Shown: piece after piece, positions 12,028 through 20,056 of the stretch
Layout: each line of letters opens with the position of its first letter
Position numbering within the stretch: position 1 is the first letter of the stretch
Source: Sphingomonas quercus
Lineage (GTDB): Bacteria > Pseudomonadota > Alphaproteobacteria > Sphingomonadales > Sphingomonadaceae
Assembly (NCBI RefSeq): GCF_018863195.1
Contig: NZ_JAHKRT010000002.1
Span: forward strand, 372,001-436,000
Length of the DNA stretch: 64,000 nt
Direction of reading: 5' to 3'
Notes under the pieces: model-generated
What the model saw: only the letters and a program-made list of their open reading frames with translations
Told to the model about the DNA's origin: nothing
Databases searched by the model: none
Program-made: the position numbers and the translations under genes

Positions 12028-12463
12028 CGACCTCAACGACCGCGCCGAGCGGCAGCGCCGGCACGCCGACGGCGCTGCGGGCATGTTTGCCGGCCTCGCC
12101 GAACACGCGGACCATCAGCTCCGAGGCGCCGTTGGCGACCGCCGGCTGGCCGGTGAAATCGCCTGCGGAATTGACGAATACGCCAAGCTTCAGCACCCGC
12201 TCGACCCGGTCGAGCGAGCCGCCCAGCGCCTTGGCGATCTGGGCGAGCAGCATCATGCCGCAGCGCTCGGCGGCGGCGCGGCCATAATCGGCATCGCGGT
12301 CCGCGCCGACCCGGCCCTTCATCAGCTCGCCGTCCTGGAAGGGAAGCTGGCCGGAGACATGGAGCAGCCCGCCCGCCTCGACCGTCGGCACATAGGCGGC
12401 AACCGGGGCCGCCGCTTCGGGCAGCGAAAGGCCGAGTTCGGCGAGTCTGGCGTCGTGGCTCAT
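11999..12463 (-). CDS. RidA family protein
   Basis: RidA (YjgF/YER057c) proteins hydrolyse reactive enamine/imine intermediates released by PLP enzymes. The 154 residues include LLHVSGQLPFQDGEL near residue 35 and the C-terminal segment GVPALPLGAVVEVDAVIA. The slightly long form and the N-terminal SHDARLAELG place it in the atypical RidA subgroup, so its substrate may differ from that of classical RidA. It is the first gene of a three-gene operon with the phosphodiesterase and the acyltransferase. Confidence 0.88.
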   Translation of the reverse strand: MSHDARLAELGLSLPEAAAPVAAYVPTVEAGGLLHVSGQLPFQDGELMKGRVGADRDADYGRAAAERCGMMLLAQIAKALGGSLDRVERVLKLGVFVNSAGDFTGQPAVANGASELMVRVFGEAGKHARSAVGVPALPLGAVVEVDAVIAVRPA

Positions 12464-12540
12464 AGGGTGAAGCGGTGGAGCAGGCGGGGCCGCCGGTCAA
12501 GGGTGGCGCTCGGAGGGATCGGCGGGACGACGGGTGTGGC

Positions 12541-13173
12541 CTAAGCCGCTTCGCCTTCCGCCATCCGCTCCAGGATCCACTCCGCCGCGACATCCCAGTC
12601 GTCAATCCGCGCATGGGCATGGGGCGCAGGCGGCAGGTTGGCGGCGAGCCGCGGCTCGGCGACCATGTGCAGCCGCCACACGTCCGGCCGCGCCTGCGCC
12701 ACGGATTCGTGGTGATGGGCGAGATCGTCGACGAACACCGTCGCCCCCGGGGCCATCTCCGCGACCAGCGCCGCCAGCGGCCGGCCCTTGCCGCCCTGAT
12801 TGCAGATCACGCGATGGGCGATGCCGTGGCGGGCCAGCTGATCGACGCGGTCGGCGTGGCAATGATCCTTGAGATTGGTGAGTACCACGATGTCCGCCGT
12901 CTCGGCGATGCGGCCGAGCGCCTCGACGGCGCCGGGCACCGGCGTCTGGCGGTGCATCTCGCTGGCGAAGAAACCGTCGAGCAGCGGGAAGGCCTCCTCG
13001 ACGCCGAGCTTGCAGCCGTCGGCGCGGCGGGTGAAGGCGTCCGGCCAGCGCCCGCTCGCCAGATCGAAGTCGATGGCGTGGGCCTCGTCCAGCCAGTCCG
13101 CGAAATGGCCGAGCATGTGGAGCAGCACCTCGTCGCAATCGGTGACGAGGAGGGGGCGATTGCCGCGGCTCAT
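12541..13173 (-). CDS. HAD-superfamily hydrolase
   Basis: This 210-residue protein has the HAD phosphatase core. Motif I is VTDCDEVL, with nucleophile Asp12 and acid/base Asp14; motif II is the Thr of VVLTNL; and motif IV is the VFVDDLAHH stretch. The insert between motifs I and II is of moderate size, as in small-molecule phosphatases. The physiological substrate cannot be read from sequence. The start lies 3 bases beyond the stop of the DUF3572 gene, so the two form an operon transcribed away from divK. Confidence 0.85.
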   Translation of the reverse strand: MSRGNRPLLVTDCDEVLLHMLGHFADWLDEAHAIDFDLASGRWPDAFTRRADGCKLGVEEAFPLLDGFFASEMHRQTPVPGAVEALGRIAETADIVVLTNLKDHCHADRVDQLARHGIAHRVICNQGGKGRPLAALVAEMAPGATVFVDDLAHHHESVAQARPDVWRLHMVAEPRLAANLPPAPHAHARIDDWDVAAEWILERMAEGEAA

Positions 13174-13176
13174 AAA

Positions 13177-13434
13177 TTATTTGTCCTCCAGGGAACGACG
13201 TGCGGCGATGAGCGTTTGGGGCCGGACGTCGAGCGCCTCGGCGCATGCGACCAGATCGGGTTCGTGGGCTTCGAGGAAGGCAAGGACGGCGGCGAGCACG
13301 GCCGGATCATCCACCCCTTCGCGCAGTTCCGCAGGCGTCAGCCCGGTCAGGTCGAGCAGCCGCCGGGCGCGCGAGGCTTCACTCAATATCCATATAAGTG
13401 CAGATAAAGCGTGACTTTCCTGGCCGTCTGGCAT
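13177..13434 (-). CDS. DUF3572 family protein
   Basis: This small 85-residue acidic, all-helical protein matches the alphaproteobacterial DUF3572 family (ALSALIWILSEASRARRLLDLTGLTPAELRE near the start, then a helical C-terminal half). No function is known. The ATG at 13434 is chosen because the residues before it in the longer frame read through the divK promoter and are not conserved-looking. It is divergent from divK and immediately upstream of the HAD hydrolase gene. Confidence 0.8.
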   Translation of the reverse strand: MPDGQESHALSALIWILSEASRARRLLDLTGLTPAELREGVDDPAVLAAVLAFLEAHEPDLVACAEALDVRPQTLIAARRSLEDK

Positions 13435-13503
13435 TCTATCCCTCCGGGCGGGCCGACATGGCCCTAGTCGGACCGGGCCGGCGGCGGAACTGGGGTGTAC
13501 ACC

Positions 13504-13866
13504 ATGTCCAAACGCGTACTTGTCGTCGAGGATAATGAGCTCAACCTGAAGCTGTTCTGCGACCTGCTCCGGGTACATGATTACCTCCCCGAGCCGGTAC
13601 GGGACGGGCGCGAAGCGGTGGACCGGGCGCGGAGCTTCTGCCCCGACCTCGTCATCATGGATATCCAGCTGCCGCACGTCAGCGGGCTCGACCTGATCGA
13701 AACGCTGAAGAAGGATGAGACGCTGCGCGACATCCCGATCATGGCGGTCACGGCCTTCGCCGCGAAAGGCGATGAGGAGCGAATCCGCGCGGCCGGCGCG
13801 GAAGCCTATGTATCGAAGCCGATGTCGGTGACGCGCTTCGTGCAGCAGGTGCAGGCGCTCGCCTGA
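13504..13866 (+). CDS. divK: Single-domain response regulator DivK
   Basis: DivK is the stand-alone receiver of the alphaproteobacterial cell-cycle phosphorelay; phosphorylated DivK acts through DivL and CckA to lower CtrA activity. The 120 residues are a complete receiver with no output domain. Acidic-pocket residues lie in VVEDN (Glu9, Asp10), the phospho-acceptor is Asp53 (IMDIQLPHVSG), the switch Thr is 83, and Lys105 sits in SKPM. Asp53 matches the position of the phosphorylated residue of Caulobacter DivK. The ATG at 13504 is preferred over an in-frame GTG at 13495. PleD, the usual neighbour in Caulobacter, is absent; rpmG follows on the other strand. Confidence 0.93.
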   Translation: MSKRVLVVEDNELNLKLFCDLLRVHDYLPEPVRDGREAVDRARSFCPDLVIMDIQLPHVSGLDLIETLKKDETLRDIPIMAVTAFAAKGDEERIRAAGAEAYVSKPMSVTRFVQQVQALA

Positions 13867-13895
13867 ACGGCGGCGCCTCGTCGCACCATCCGATT

Positions 13896-13912
13896 CCCCG
13901 GCCGGGCCGGGG
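13896..13912. terminator. Hairpin between convergent divK and rpmG
   Basis: CCCCGGC at 13896-13902 pairs with GCCGGGG at 13906-13912 around a CGG loop, midway between the two stop codons. It lacks a good T-tract on either strand, so it may slow or block polymerase only weakly. Confidence 0.45.
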
Positions 13913-13923
13913 CACCGGCCATG

Positions 13924-14091
13924 TTATTTGATCTTGGCTTCCTTGAAGTCGACATGCTTGCGCACCACCGGATCATATTTCCGGAAGGAGAGCTTCTCCG
14001 TCTGGGTGCGCGGATTCTTCTTCGTCACATAGAAGAAGCCGGTGTCGGCGGTGGACACGAGCTTGATCTTGACGGTCGTCGGCTTGGCCAT
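13924..14091 (-). CDS. rpmG: 50S ribosomal protein L33
   Basis: The minus strand encodes a 55-residue protein beginning [13 protein letters not shown] and containing [11 protein letters not shown] and [11 protein letters not shown], the L33 signature. There are no CxxC pairs, so it is the zinc-free C- form. Length is normal for the alphaproteobacterial protein. L33 sits near the E site of the large subunit. Its leader contains a terminator-like hairpin at 14145-14171, about 55 bases before the start codon. Confidence 0.95.
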   Translation of the reverse strand: MAKPTTVKIKLVSTADTGFFYVTKKNPRTQTEKLSFRKYDPVVRKHVDFKEAKIK

Positions 14092-14144
14092 ATCGTCCTC
14101 AAATGCTGGTCGCCGCGACCGGCGGGCATCGTCCCAGGGCCGCG

Positions 14145-14171
14145 AAAAAATAAAGCGGCGTCGCCGCCGCT
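14145..14171 (-). terminator. Terminator-like hairpin in the rpmG leader
   Basis: On the minus strand AGCGGCG (14171-14165) pairs with CGCCGCT (14160-14154) around a 4-base loop, followed directly by TTTATTTTTT. That is the form of an intrinsic terminator. No minus-strand gene ends nearby, since both upstream neighbours are on the plus strand, and a TTGACA -35-like sequence lies just upstream at 14212-14207. The hairpin therefore probably lies within the rpmG transcript itself. Confidence 0.6.
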
Positions 14172-14304
14172 CAATCGGGGTCGCGGATGCACGCCTGTCC
14201 CGAAATTGTCAAGTCGCGACGCTATTAACCACGAGGCAATACCAGCTGGCGCATATCGTCACTCGCCGAGGCGCGAGTGGCGCGGCAACGGTGGGGGAGG
14301 GTTC

Positions 14305-14628
14305 ATGCAACACAAGATCGCGGCGGGGCTGGACGCAAGGATCACGCTCTGCGGGCGGCTGTCGCTGTTGGCGGCCGCCGCCGAGACGATGCCGCCGCCG
14401 GTGCTGGCGGGCCGCATCGAGGAATTGCGCCGCATCGCCATCGCCGAAGGGCTGACCGCGGCGGCCCGCGTTGCCCGCGCCTTCACCGGCGCGCTTTCCG
14501 AATCGCGCTGCCGCAACAGCTTCACCCATTGGTTCGCGGCACTCGCCGATGCCATCGACTGCGAGGATACGGACGCCGACATGGTCGCCGACGCCTGCCT
14601 CGCGGCGGTGATGGTGCGGATGGGCTGA
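14305..14628 (+). CDS. Conserved hypothetical protein, 107 residues
   Basis: This 107-residue helical protein starts at an ATG 4 bases after a strong GGGGGAGG. The sequence is Ala-rich with no signal peptide, membrane segment or recognised motif; the C-terminal half (ALSESRCRNSFTHWFAALADAIDCEDTDADM) is the most distinctive part. A TTAACCAC element lies at 14225, 72 bases upstream of the start codon. I do not recognise the family. Its position between divergent rpmG and dps gives no functional clue. Confidence 0.65.
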   Translation: MQHKIAAGLDARITLCGRLSLLAAAAETMPPPVLAGRIEELRRIAIAEGLTAAARVARAFTGALSESRCRNSFTHWFAALADAIDCEDTDADMVADACLAAVMVRMG

Positions 14629-14696
14629 AGCCGATCAATCTTATCGAAACTTCCGTGGTCCGATGCGGATGAACCCTATTGCCTTCGCGGCGTTCA

Positions 14697-14721
14697 GGAA
14701 CGATTCCACCCCTGAAACGAT
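14697..14721 (+). promoter_or_regulatory. Weak EcfG-like promoter candidate ahead of dps
   Basis: GGAAC at 14697-14701 is followed after 16 bases by CGAT at 14718, one mismatch from the general-stress EcfG consensus GGAAC-N16/17-CGTT. Dps genes are often in the general stress regulon, but this site would leave a leader of only about 10 bases, so it is doubtful. Confidence 0.2.
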
Positions 14722-14736
14722 GCAAGGAAGACCGCC

Positions 14737-15237
14737 ATGGCCGAAACCCCCAAGCCTGCGCTCAAGACGCCCACCGACATCAAGGACAATTCAGCCAAGT
14801 CCGTGGCCGACGCGCTGAACGGCATTCTCGCCGATAGCTATGCGCTCTACCTCAAGACCAAGAATTTCCACTGGCATGTCTCGGGTCCGCATTTCCGCGA
14901 CTATCACCTGATGCTGGATGATCAGGCGACGCAGATTCTCGGCACGACCGATCAGATCGCAGAGCGCGTCCGCAAGACGGGCAACACCACGCTGCGCTCG
15001 ATCGGCGATATCAGCCGCCGCCAGACGATCCGCGACAATGACGCCGACTTCGTCTCCGCCGCGGACATGCTGGCTGAGCTGCGTGAGGACAATCTCGCGC
15101 TCGTCGCCCTGCTTCGCGAGGCGAAGGACATTGTCGACGAGGCCAAGGACAACGCCACCTCCGGCATCCTCGACGAATGGACCGACCTCGCCGAGGAGCG
15201 CGCATGGTTCCTGTTCGAGGCCAGCCGCAAGGCGTGA
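14737..15237 (+). CDS. dps: Dps family DNA-protecting ferritin
   Basis: Dps assembles a 12-subunit shell that oxidises Fe2+ with H2O2 and protects DNA in starvation and oxidative stress. The 166 residues carry the inter-subunit ferroxidase motif KNFHWHVSGPHFRDYHLMLD (about residues 43-62) and the downstream TDQIAERVRKTG. The Lys-rich N-terminal tail (ETPKPALKTPTDIKDNSAK) could contact DNA. SD GGAAG lies ahead of the ATG. Transcription in late growth or stress is likely from the family; the sequence shows only a weak EcfG-like site. Confidence 0.93.
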   Translation: MAETPKPALKTPTDIKDNSAKSVADALNGILADSYALYLKTKNFHWHVSGPHFRDYHLMLDDQATQILGTTDQIAERVRKTGNTTLRSIGDISRRQTIRDNDADFVSAADMLAELREDNLALVALLREAKDIVDEAKDNATSGILDEWTDLAEERAWFLFEASRKA

Positions 15238-15312
15238 TCGGCCCTCGACCTCATCGTCCGGGAGGTTGCCCGGCTTGACCCGACCCCACGGCGCGGCTAG
15301 CCCGCGCCGATC

Positions 15313-15424
15313 ATTCGGGGAGTAGCCGGCCGGACGAACGCGTTCCGGGCCCCCGCGTCAACATGCTTGGCCGAGAGGTCATGGCGCGGGAAGGGGCCTG
15401 TCAGGCCCTTCGGCAAGACCGATG
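15313..15424 (+). promoter_or_regulatory. yybP-ykoY (Mn2+-sensing) riboswitch
   Basis: The leader of the GDT1-family gene contains the conserved yybP-ykoY core. GGGGAGTAGCC lies at about 15317-15327, a variable stem follows, then GTCAACATGCTTGGCC at 15357-15372 and a distal stem with GGGGCCTGTCAGGCCC closing on GGCAAGACC near 15412. The two tetraloop-like strands build the Mn2+ site in this RNA class. The gene it precedes is of the class it normally controls (UPF0016/alx/mntP exporters), so induction by Mn2+ is expected. The 70 bases between the element and the start codon can hold the expression platform. Confidence 0.88.
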
Positions 15425-15497
15425 ATGTTCGTGCACGCGGCCGGCCGGGCGCGCGCACGGCATCGTCGTGTCCACCGCCCGGCCCCGGAATGCCTTC

Positions 15498-16064
15498 ATG
15501 GAAGCTTTTCTCGCCTCCACTCTGGTGGTGGCCGTCGCCGAGATCGGCGACAAGACGATGCTGCTGGCGGTGCTGCTCGCGTGCCGTTTCCGCGCGCCGG
15601 GCGCGATCATTGCCGGCATCCTGCTTGCCACGCTCGCCAATCACGGGCTGGCGGCCCTTGCCGGCGCCGAGGTGGCCGGCTTGCTCGACGGCTGGTGGTT
15701 CCGCCTGGCGGTGGCGCTCGGCTTTCTCGCCATGGCCTTGTGGACACTTGTCCCCGATCGGCTGGACGACGACGGTGATGCGAGGCCTTCGCGCTTCGGC
15801 CCGTTCCTGACGACGCTCGTCTCATTCTTCATCGTCGAGATCGGCGACAAGACGCAGGTCGCCACTGTGGCGCTCGGTGCGCAATATCATGCCGTGCTCA
15901 CCGTCGCGGCCGGCACCACGCTCGGCATGATGATCGCCAATGTCCCGGCGGTGCTGCTCGGCGAGCGAGCGGTGCGCATCGTGCCGCTGGGGCTGGTGCG
16001 CATCGTGGCGGCGGCGATTTTCGCGGTTTTGGGCGCTGTCGCGCTCGCCATGCTGTTGCGCTGA
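15498..16064 (+). CDS. GDT1/TMEM165 (UPF0016) family cation exporter, probably Mn2+
   Basis: This inner-membrane protein has 188 residues and six predicted helices in two homologous halves. Each half carries the signature ExGDKT: VAEIGDKT near the start and IVEIGDKT in the second half. Bacterial members (MneA) export Mn2+; eukaryotic relatives move Mn2+/Ca2+ into the Golgi. The yybP-ykoY riboswitch in the leader supports a Mn2+ role. The ATG at 15498 is chosen over an in-frame GTG at 15468 because the first helix starts right after it. Confidence 0.9.
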   Translation: MEAFLASTLVVAVAEIGDKTMLLAVLLACRFRAPGAIIAGILLATLANHGLAALAGAEVAGLLDGWWFRLAVALGFLAMALWTLVPDRLDDDGDARPSRFGPFLTTLVSFFIVEIGDKTQVATVALGAQYHAVLTVAAGTTLGMMIANVPAVLLGERAVRIVPLGLVRIVAAAIFAVLGAVALAMLLR

Positions 16065-16120
16065 TGGAACGGATGTCGGTTTTGATGCATTTTACAATTC
16101 AGACATAAAGGAGGATGCCA

Positions 16121-16297
16121 ATGTTGAAGATGGCACTCGTTTTCCTGGTCATCGGCCTGGCGCTGGGCGTATTGGGCTTTGGCGGGCTGGGCGGCGTGTT
16201 CGTCGGCGCCGCGAAGCTGATGTTTTTCGTCGCGATTGCGCTGTTCCTGGTGCTGCTCGTCGCCAGCGTGATCGGCGTCAAGAAGGTCATGGACTAG
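16121..16297 (+). CDS. DUF1328 (UPF0391) small membrane protein
   Basis: This 58-residue protein of two hydrophobic helices has a glycine-rich centre ([14 protein letters not shown]), the DUF1328 pattern (E. coli YtjA type). The function is unknown; members are often induced under stress. AAAGGAGG ends 6 bases before the ATG at 16121, which decides for this start over the ATG at 16115. A GGAAC-N17-CATT sequence at 16066-16091 is one mismatch from the EcfG general-stress promoter. The DNA ligase gene starts 19 bases downstream. Confidence 0.85.
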   Translation: MLKMALVFLVIGLALGVLGFGGLGGVFVGAAKLMFFVAIALFLVLLVASVIGVKKVMD

Positions 16298-16316
16298 GGC
16301 ATCGGCGGGAGCGGCG

Positions 16317-17930
16317 ATGCGTGACTTCTCCCGCCTGCTCGATGCCCTCATCTACACCCGTTCACGCAACACCAAGCTCCGGCTGATTGCCGATTATCTG
16401 CGCGCCACGCCTGACCCGGACCGGGGTTGGGCGATGGCCGCGATGACCGGCGCGCTCGATCTGCGCGCCGTGAAGCCCGCCCAGATTGGCGCGCTGGTCG
16501 CCGAGCGAGTCGATCCCGTGCTGTTCGCGCTGAGCCGCGACTATGTCGGCGATCTCGCCGAGACGGTGGCGCTGATCTGGCCAAAGCGCATCGACCAGCC
16601 CGCCGAGCTTGATGACGGATCGCTGCGCCTGTCGACGGTGGTGGAGCGGCTGTCGACGCTGGGCCGGGTCGAGGCGCAGCAGGTGCTCGGCCAGATGCTC
16701 GATCATCTCGATTCGCCCGGTCGCTTCGCGCTGCTCAAGCTGGCCACCGGGGCGCTGCGCGTGGGCGTCTCCGCCCGCCTCGCCAAGACCGCGCTCGCCC
16801 AGGCCTTCGGGCTCGATGTCGATGCGGTGGAGGAGGTGTGGCATGGCATTCCGGCGCCCTATGCGCCGCTGTTTGCCTGGGCCGAGGGGCAGGGCCCGCA
16901 GCCGGTGCCGGCGAACACGCCCGTGTTCCGCCCGTTCATGCTCGCCCACCCCCTGGAAGACGCCACCGTCGACCTCGCCGATTATGCCGCCGAATGGAAA
17001 TGGGACGGCATCCGCGTGCAGATCGTCCGCGTCGCCGGCGGCCCGGCCAGACTCTACAGCCGCGCCGGCGACGACATCACCGGCAGCTTTCCCGATGTCG
17101 CGGAGGCGTTCGACCGCGATGGCGTTGTCGATGGCGAGCTGATGGTGCGCGGCCAGGCCCAGGGCGGCGAGGAGCAGGGCGGGGCGGCGGCGAGCTTCAA
17201 CGCGCTCCAGCAGCGGCTCGGCCGCAAGGCGGTGTCGGCGCGGATGCGGGCCGAGTTCCCGGCCTTCGTGCGCCTTTACGATCTGCTGTTCGACGGCATG
17301 GACGATGTTCGCCCGCTACCGTGGACGGCGCGGCGGGCCCGGCTCGAAGCGTTCGCGAGCGCGCTGGAGCCCGAGCGGTTCGACCTGTCGCGGGTCATCG
17401 AGGCCGCCGATTTCGGTGCGCTCGAAGAGATTCGTGCCGGCGCCCGCGATGCCGCGATCGAGGGCGTGATGCTCAAGCAGCGCGCCTCGCCCTATGTCGC
17501 CGGCCGCCGCGCCGGGCTGTGGTACAAATGGAAGCGCGATCCGCTCACCGCCGACTGCGTGGTGATGTATGCCCAGCGCGGGCACGGCAAACGCAGCTCC
17601 TATTATTCGGATTACACCTTCGGCTGCTGGACGGCGCCGCCGGAAGAGGGCGGCGAGCTGCTGCCGGTGGGCAAGGCCTATTCCGGCATCACCGACGAGG
17701 AGCTGCGCTGGCTCGATCGCTTCGTGCGCAACAATACGCTCGCCCGTTTCGGCCCGGTGAGGGAGGTGGCGAAGACCCTGGTGCTGGAGATCGCGTTCGA
17801 TTCGATCCACGATTCGCGGCGCCACAAATCGGGTCTGGCGATGCGATTCCCCCGGATCGCCCGCGTCCGCCAGGACAAGCCGGCGGCGGAGGCGGATCTG
17901 ATCGCCACGCTGAAGCGGATGATCGCGTGA
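16317..17930 (+). CDS. ATP-dependent DNA ligase of the cisplatin-response type
   Basis: This 537-residue ATP-dependent ligase is additional to the NAD+-dependent LigA expected in all bacteria. The nucleotidyltransferase motif I is EWKWDGIR, with the adenylated Lys228. An N-terminal DNA-binding domain (about 1-200) and a C-terminal OB fold (about 410-530, with [16 protein letters not shown]) complete the usual architecture. In related bacteria this ligase is encoded with a ligase-associated exonuclease, a DExH helicase and a phosphoesterase (PdeM). None of them lies next to it here, because its neighbours are the DUF1328 gene and rpsU. A role in repair of cross-links is inferred from the family name only. 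Confidence 0.9.
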   Translation: MRDFSRLLDALIYTRSRNTKLRLIADYLRATPDPDRGWAMAAMTGALDLRAVKPAQIGALVAERVDPVLFALSRDYVGDLAETVALIWPKRIDQPAELDDGSLRLSTVVERLSTLGRVEAQQVLGQMLDHLDSPGRFALLKLATGALRVGVSARLAKTALAQAFGLDVDAVEEVWHGIPAPYAPLFAWAEGQGPQPVPANTPVFRPFMLAHPLEDATVDLADYAAEWKWDGIRVQIVRVAGGPARLYSRAGDDITGSFPDVAEAFDRDGVVDGELMVRGQAQGGEEQGGAAASFNALQQRLGRKAVSARMRAEFPAFVRLYDLLFDGMDDVRPLPWTARRARLEAFASALEPERFDLSRVIEAADFGALEEIRAGARDAAIEGVMLKQRASPYVAGRRAGLWYKWKRDPLTADCVVMYAQRGHGKRSSYYSDYTFGCWTAPPEEGGELLPVGKAYSGITDEELRWLDRFVRNNTLARFGPVREVAKTLVLEIAFDSIHDSRRHKSGLAMRFPRIARVRQDKPAAEADLIATLKRMIA

Positions 17931-18054
17931 CCCGGGCTTGCCCCGAATCGCTCCAAATGCTAGGGCCCGCCCCTCACGGCGCGAACTCATGTCGCGACGA
18001 ACCCTTTTTTCGTGCGCAAAAGATTATGCGCTGCGACTGGAGATTGACGGTTTT

Positions 18055-18261
18055 ATGCAGATCATCGTTCGCGACAACAATGTCGACCAGGCGCTCCGGG
18101 CTCTCAAGAAGAAGCTCCAGCGCGAGGGCGTCTATCGCGAGATGAAGCTGCGCCGCCACTATGAGAAGCCGTCGGAAAAGCGTGCCCGCGAGCGTGCCGC
18201 TGCCATCCGTCGCGCCCGCAAGCTGGAGCGCAAGCGCATGGAGCGTGACGGCAGCCGGTAA
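18055..18261 (+). CDS. rpsU: 30S ribosomal protein S21
   Basis: S21 is a 68-residue, very basic protein of the small subunit platform that helps initiation. [20 protein letters not shown] and the C-terminal Arg/Lys-rich helix are diagnostic, and the length matches alphaproteobacterial S21. The ATG at 18055 is decided by this N-terminus; longer frames upstream are non-coding. The leader contains TTTTTTCGTGCGCA (18005-18018), the same 14 bases found ahead of cdc48. Confidence 0.95.
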   Translation: MQIIVRDNNVDQALRALKKKLQREGVYREMKLRRHYEKPSEKRARERAAAIRRARKLERKRMERDGSR

Positions 18262-18324
18262 GGTTTCCGTCTGGAGTTTGATCCGCTTCGCGGATGCGCC
18301 GCTCTGAACCATAAAGGATTGGCC

Positions 18325-18783
18325 ATGGCCGAGAATCTCGTCCTTTCGCTGGACAGCGGCGGCGACGTCGTCATTCGCCTGCGCCCCGATCTGGCGCCCG
18401 GCCATGTCGAGCGCATCACCGAGCTGGCGCGCGAAGGCTTTTATGATGGCGTGGTGTTCCACCGCGTCATCCCCGGCTTCATGGCCCAGGGCGGCGACCC
18501 CAGCGGCACCGGCATGGGCGGCTCGGACAAGCCGAACCTCAAGGCCGAGTTCAGCCGCGAGCCGCACGTCCGCGGCGTCTGCTCCATGGCCCGCACGTCG
18601 AACCCGAACTCGGCCAACAGCCAGTTCTTCATCTGCTTCGACGACGCCACCTTCCTCGACGGCCAGTATACCGTCTGGGGCGAAGTGATCGAAGGCATGG
18701 ACTTCGTCGACGCGCTGCCCAAGGGCGAGCCGCCGCGCACGCCGGGCAAGATCCTCAAGGCAACGGTGCGGGCCGAGGGCTGA
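18325..18783 (+). CDS. Cytoplasmic cyclophilin-type peptidyl-prolyl isomerase
   Basis: This 152-residue cyclophilin (PpiB type) has no signal peptide and catalyses cis-trans isomerisation at Xaa-Pro bonds. The core runs FHRVIPGFMAQGGDP (catalytic Arg plus the FMAQGGD strand) and NSANSQFFIC. Bacterial PPIases commonly have a Tyr or Phe at the last aromatic position, as here. The ATG at 18325 is chosen over an in-frame TTG at 18319. A second, exported cyclophilin is encoded at 61565. Confidence 0.93.
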   Translation: MAENLVLSLDSGGDVVIRLRPDLAPGHVERITELAREGFYDGVVFHRVIPGFMAQGGDPSGTGMGGSDKPNLKAEFSREPHVRGVCSMARTSNPNSANSQFFICFDDATFLDGQYTVWGEVIEGMDFVDALPKGEPPRTPGKILKATVRAEG

Positions 18784-18832
18784 GCGCCCTCACTCCGTTT
18801 GCTGACCCGGCGCTCCGTTTAAGCGCCCGTGG

Positions 18833-18930
18833 CCGTCATCCCGAACCCGTTTGCGGGTTCACTGTGCCACGGGTTTCCGGTTTGCGGGTGGATGCTGACA
18901 CGAGCCTGTCGAACGGTGACGCCTGACGCT
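18833..18930. repeat. REP-like intergenic element, degenerate copy
   Basis: The gap after the cyclophilin gene holds CGTCATCCCGAACCCGTTT at its left and GGATGCTGACACGAGCCTG, then GACGCCTGACG, at its right. These resemble the arms of the well-formed element at 34482-34570. An internal hairpin pairs GAACCCG (18843-18849) with CGGGTTC (18854-18860). Such elements are common in sphingomonad intergenic regions. Confidence 0.5.
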
Positions 18931-18959
18931 AGATCGGGCGTCGCCGCTCTATTGACCCG

Positions 18960-19835
18960 TCATCCCGCCGGCGTCGCCATCGCCTTGATCAGCCAGTCGT
19001 GGAAGATGCGCACCGCACGGCGTGACATCGCCGAGCGCCGACAGGCGAACCAGAAGCTGTAGCCGCTTTCCACCTGCCGTTCCGGGAACAGCGCAACGAG
19101 TTGGTTATTGTGGGCCTGAGCCAGATGCTCGTCGAGCATGAAGGCGATGCCGATGCCTTGCGCTGCGGCATCGAGCATCAGCTGGCCGGCATCGAAATGG
19201 TCCGTCACCGCCGGCTCCAGCGCCTCGGCATCCATGCCCCGCCGCCAGATGAAGAACAGATCCGCCATGTCGCGATGCACAAGAATCGTCCGGCTGGCGA
19301 GGTCCATCGGTCCGGCGATCTCGGCCGCCATTGCCCGCGAGGCGATGGCGACGACCTTGTGGCGGCTGATCCGGCGGCTGTAGAGCGCCGGGTCCACTTC
19401 GCGCCCCAGCACGATCGCCGCGTCCAGCCCGTCGCCAAGGCGCGCGATGCCGTGCGGCGCGGTGTCGAGGTTCAGGTGGAAATCGGGATAGGCCTCGCGC
19501 AGGCTGTCCATGCGCGGCATCAGCTGCTGCGAGGCCCATAGCGGCTGGACGTTGAGGCGCAGGCGAAGATGCTCCGCGTCCCCCGTCGCTTCGCCGATGG
19601 CCACCGCCAGCGCGTCCAGCGCCGGGCCGATGCGGGTGAGCAGCGCTTCGCCCTCGGCGTTGAGCGCCATCGCCTGATGCCGCCGGTCAAACAGCGATCG
19701 CCCGACGAATCGCTCCATCGCCTGCAGCCTGCGGCTCAGCGCCGGCGAGGACAGCGCCAGTTCCTCGGCCGCGGCCTTGACCGAGCCGAGCCGGCCGACC
19801 TGGATGAACGCCTCGATGGCGGTAAGGGGGGGCAT
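18960..19835 (-). CDS. LysR-family transcriptional regulator
   Basis: This 291-residue LysR protein has an N-terminal winged helix-turn-helix (SVKAAAEELALSSPALSRRLQAME, recognition helix about residues 18-42) and a periplasmic-binding-fold effector domain from about residue 90. It resembles the GcvA-like subgroup; no effector can be named. The ATG at 19835 gives the usual MPPLTAIEAF start; a GTG at 19844 is the alternative. It is divergent from the region carrying a candidate small RNA and cdc48, so the small RNA may be among its targets. Confidence 0.9.
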   Translation of the reverse strand: MPPLTAIEAFIQVGRLGSVKAAAEELALSSPALSRRLQAMERFVGRSLFDRRHQAMALNAEGEALLTRIGPALDALAVAIGEATGDAEHLRLRLNVQPLWASQQLMPRMDSLREAYPDFHLNLDTAPHGIARLGDGLDAAIVLGREVDPALYSRRISRHKVVAIASRAMAAEIAGPMDLASRTILVHRDMADLFFIWRRGMDAEALEPAVTDHFDAGQLMLDAAAQGIGIAFMLDEHLAQAHNNQLVALFPERQVESGYSFWFACRRSAMSRRAVRIFHDWLIKAMATPAG

Positions 19836-19961
19836 GCGTCTCACGGATGTCTATCCTGTGACATGGTTTTGTGCGGTGCAAGCGGGAACATGCCGCATTG
19901 CCGCATGAGCGAAATGAAACCCCTCCTTGCAGGAAATGCAATCCTTACGACTAATTTCGCA

Positions 19962-20056
19962 CTTGCACAAAAGCACGCTGCGCTGCACAAGGAACGGGCC
20001 TTTCAGGCATCCTCTCCTAAAACTTCGGGTCAGCCCTCGGGCTGGCCCGTTTTTTT
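19962..20056 (+). ncRNA. Candidate small RNA of about 95 nt with intrinsic terminator
   Basis: A plausible promoter (TTGCAG at 19927, 17-base spacer, ACTAAT at 19950) precedes a stretch with no good open frame. The stretch ends in a strong terminator at 20027-20057. Between them a small hairpin GCCT-TTC-AGGC (near 20000) and an exposed C/U-rich run (CATCCTCTCCTAAAAC) give the look of a trans-acting sRNA. The same transcript could instead be a terminated leader of cdc48. Confidence 0.4.
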
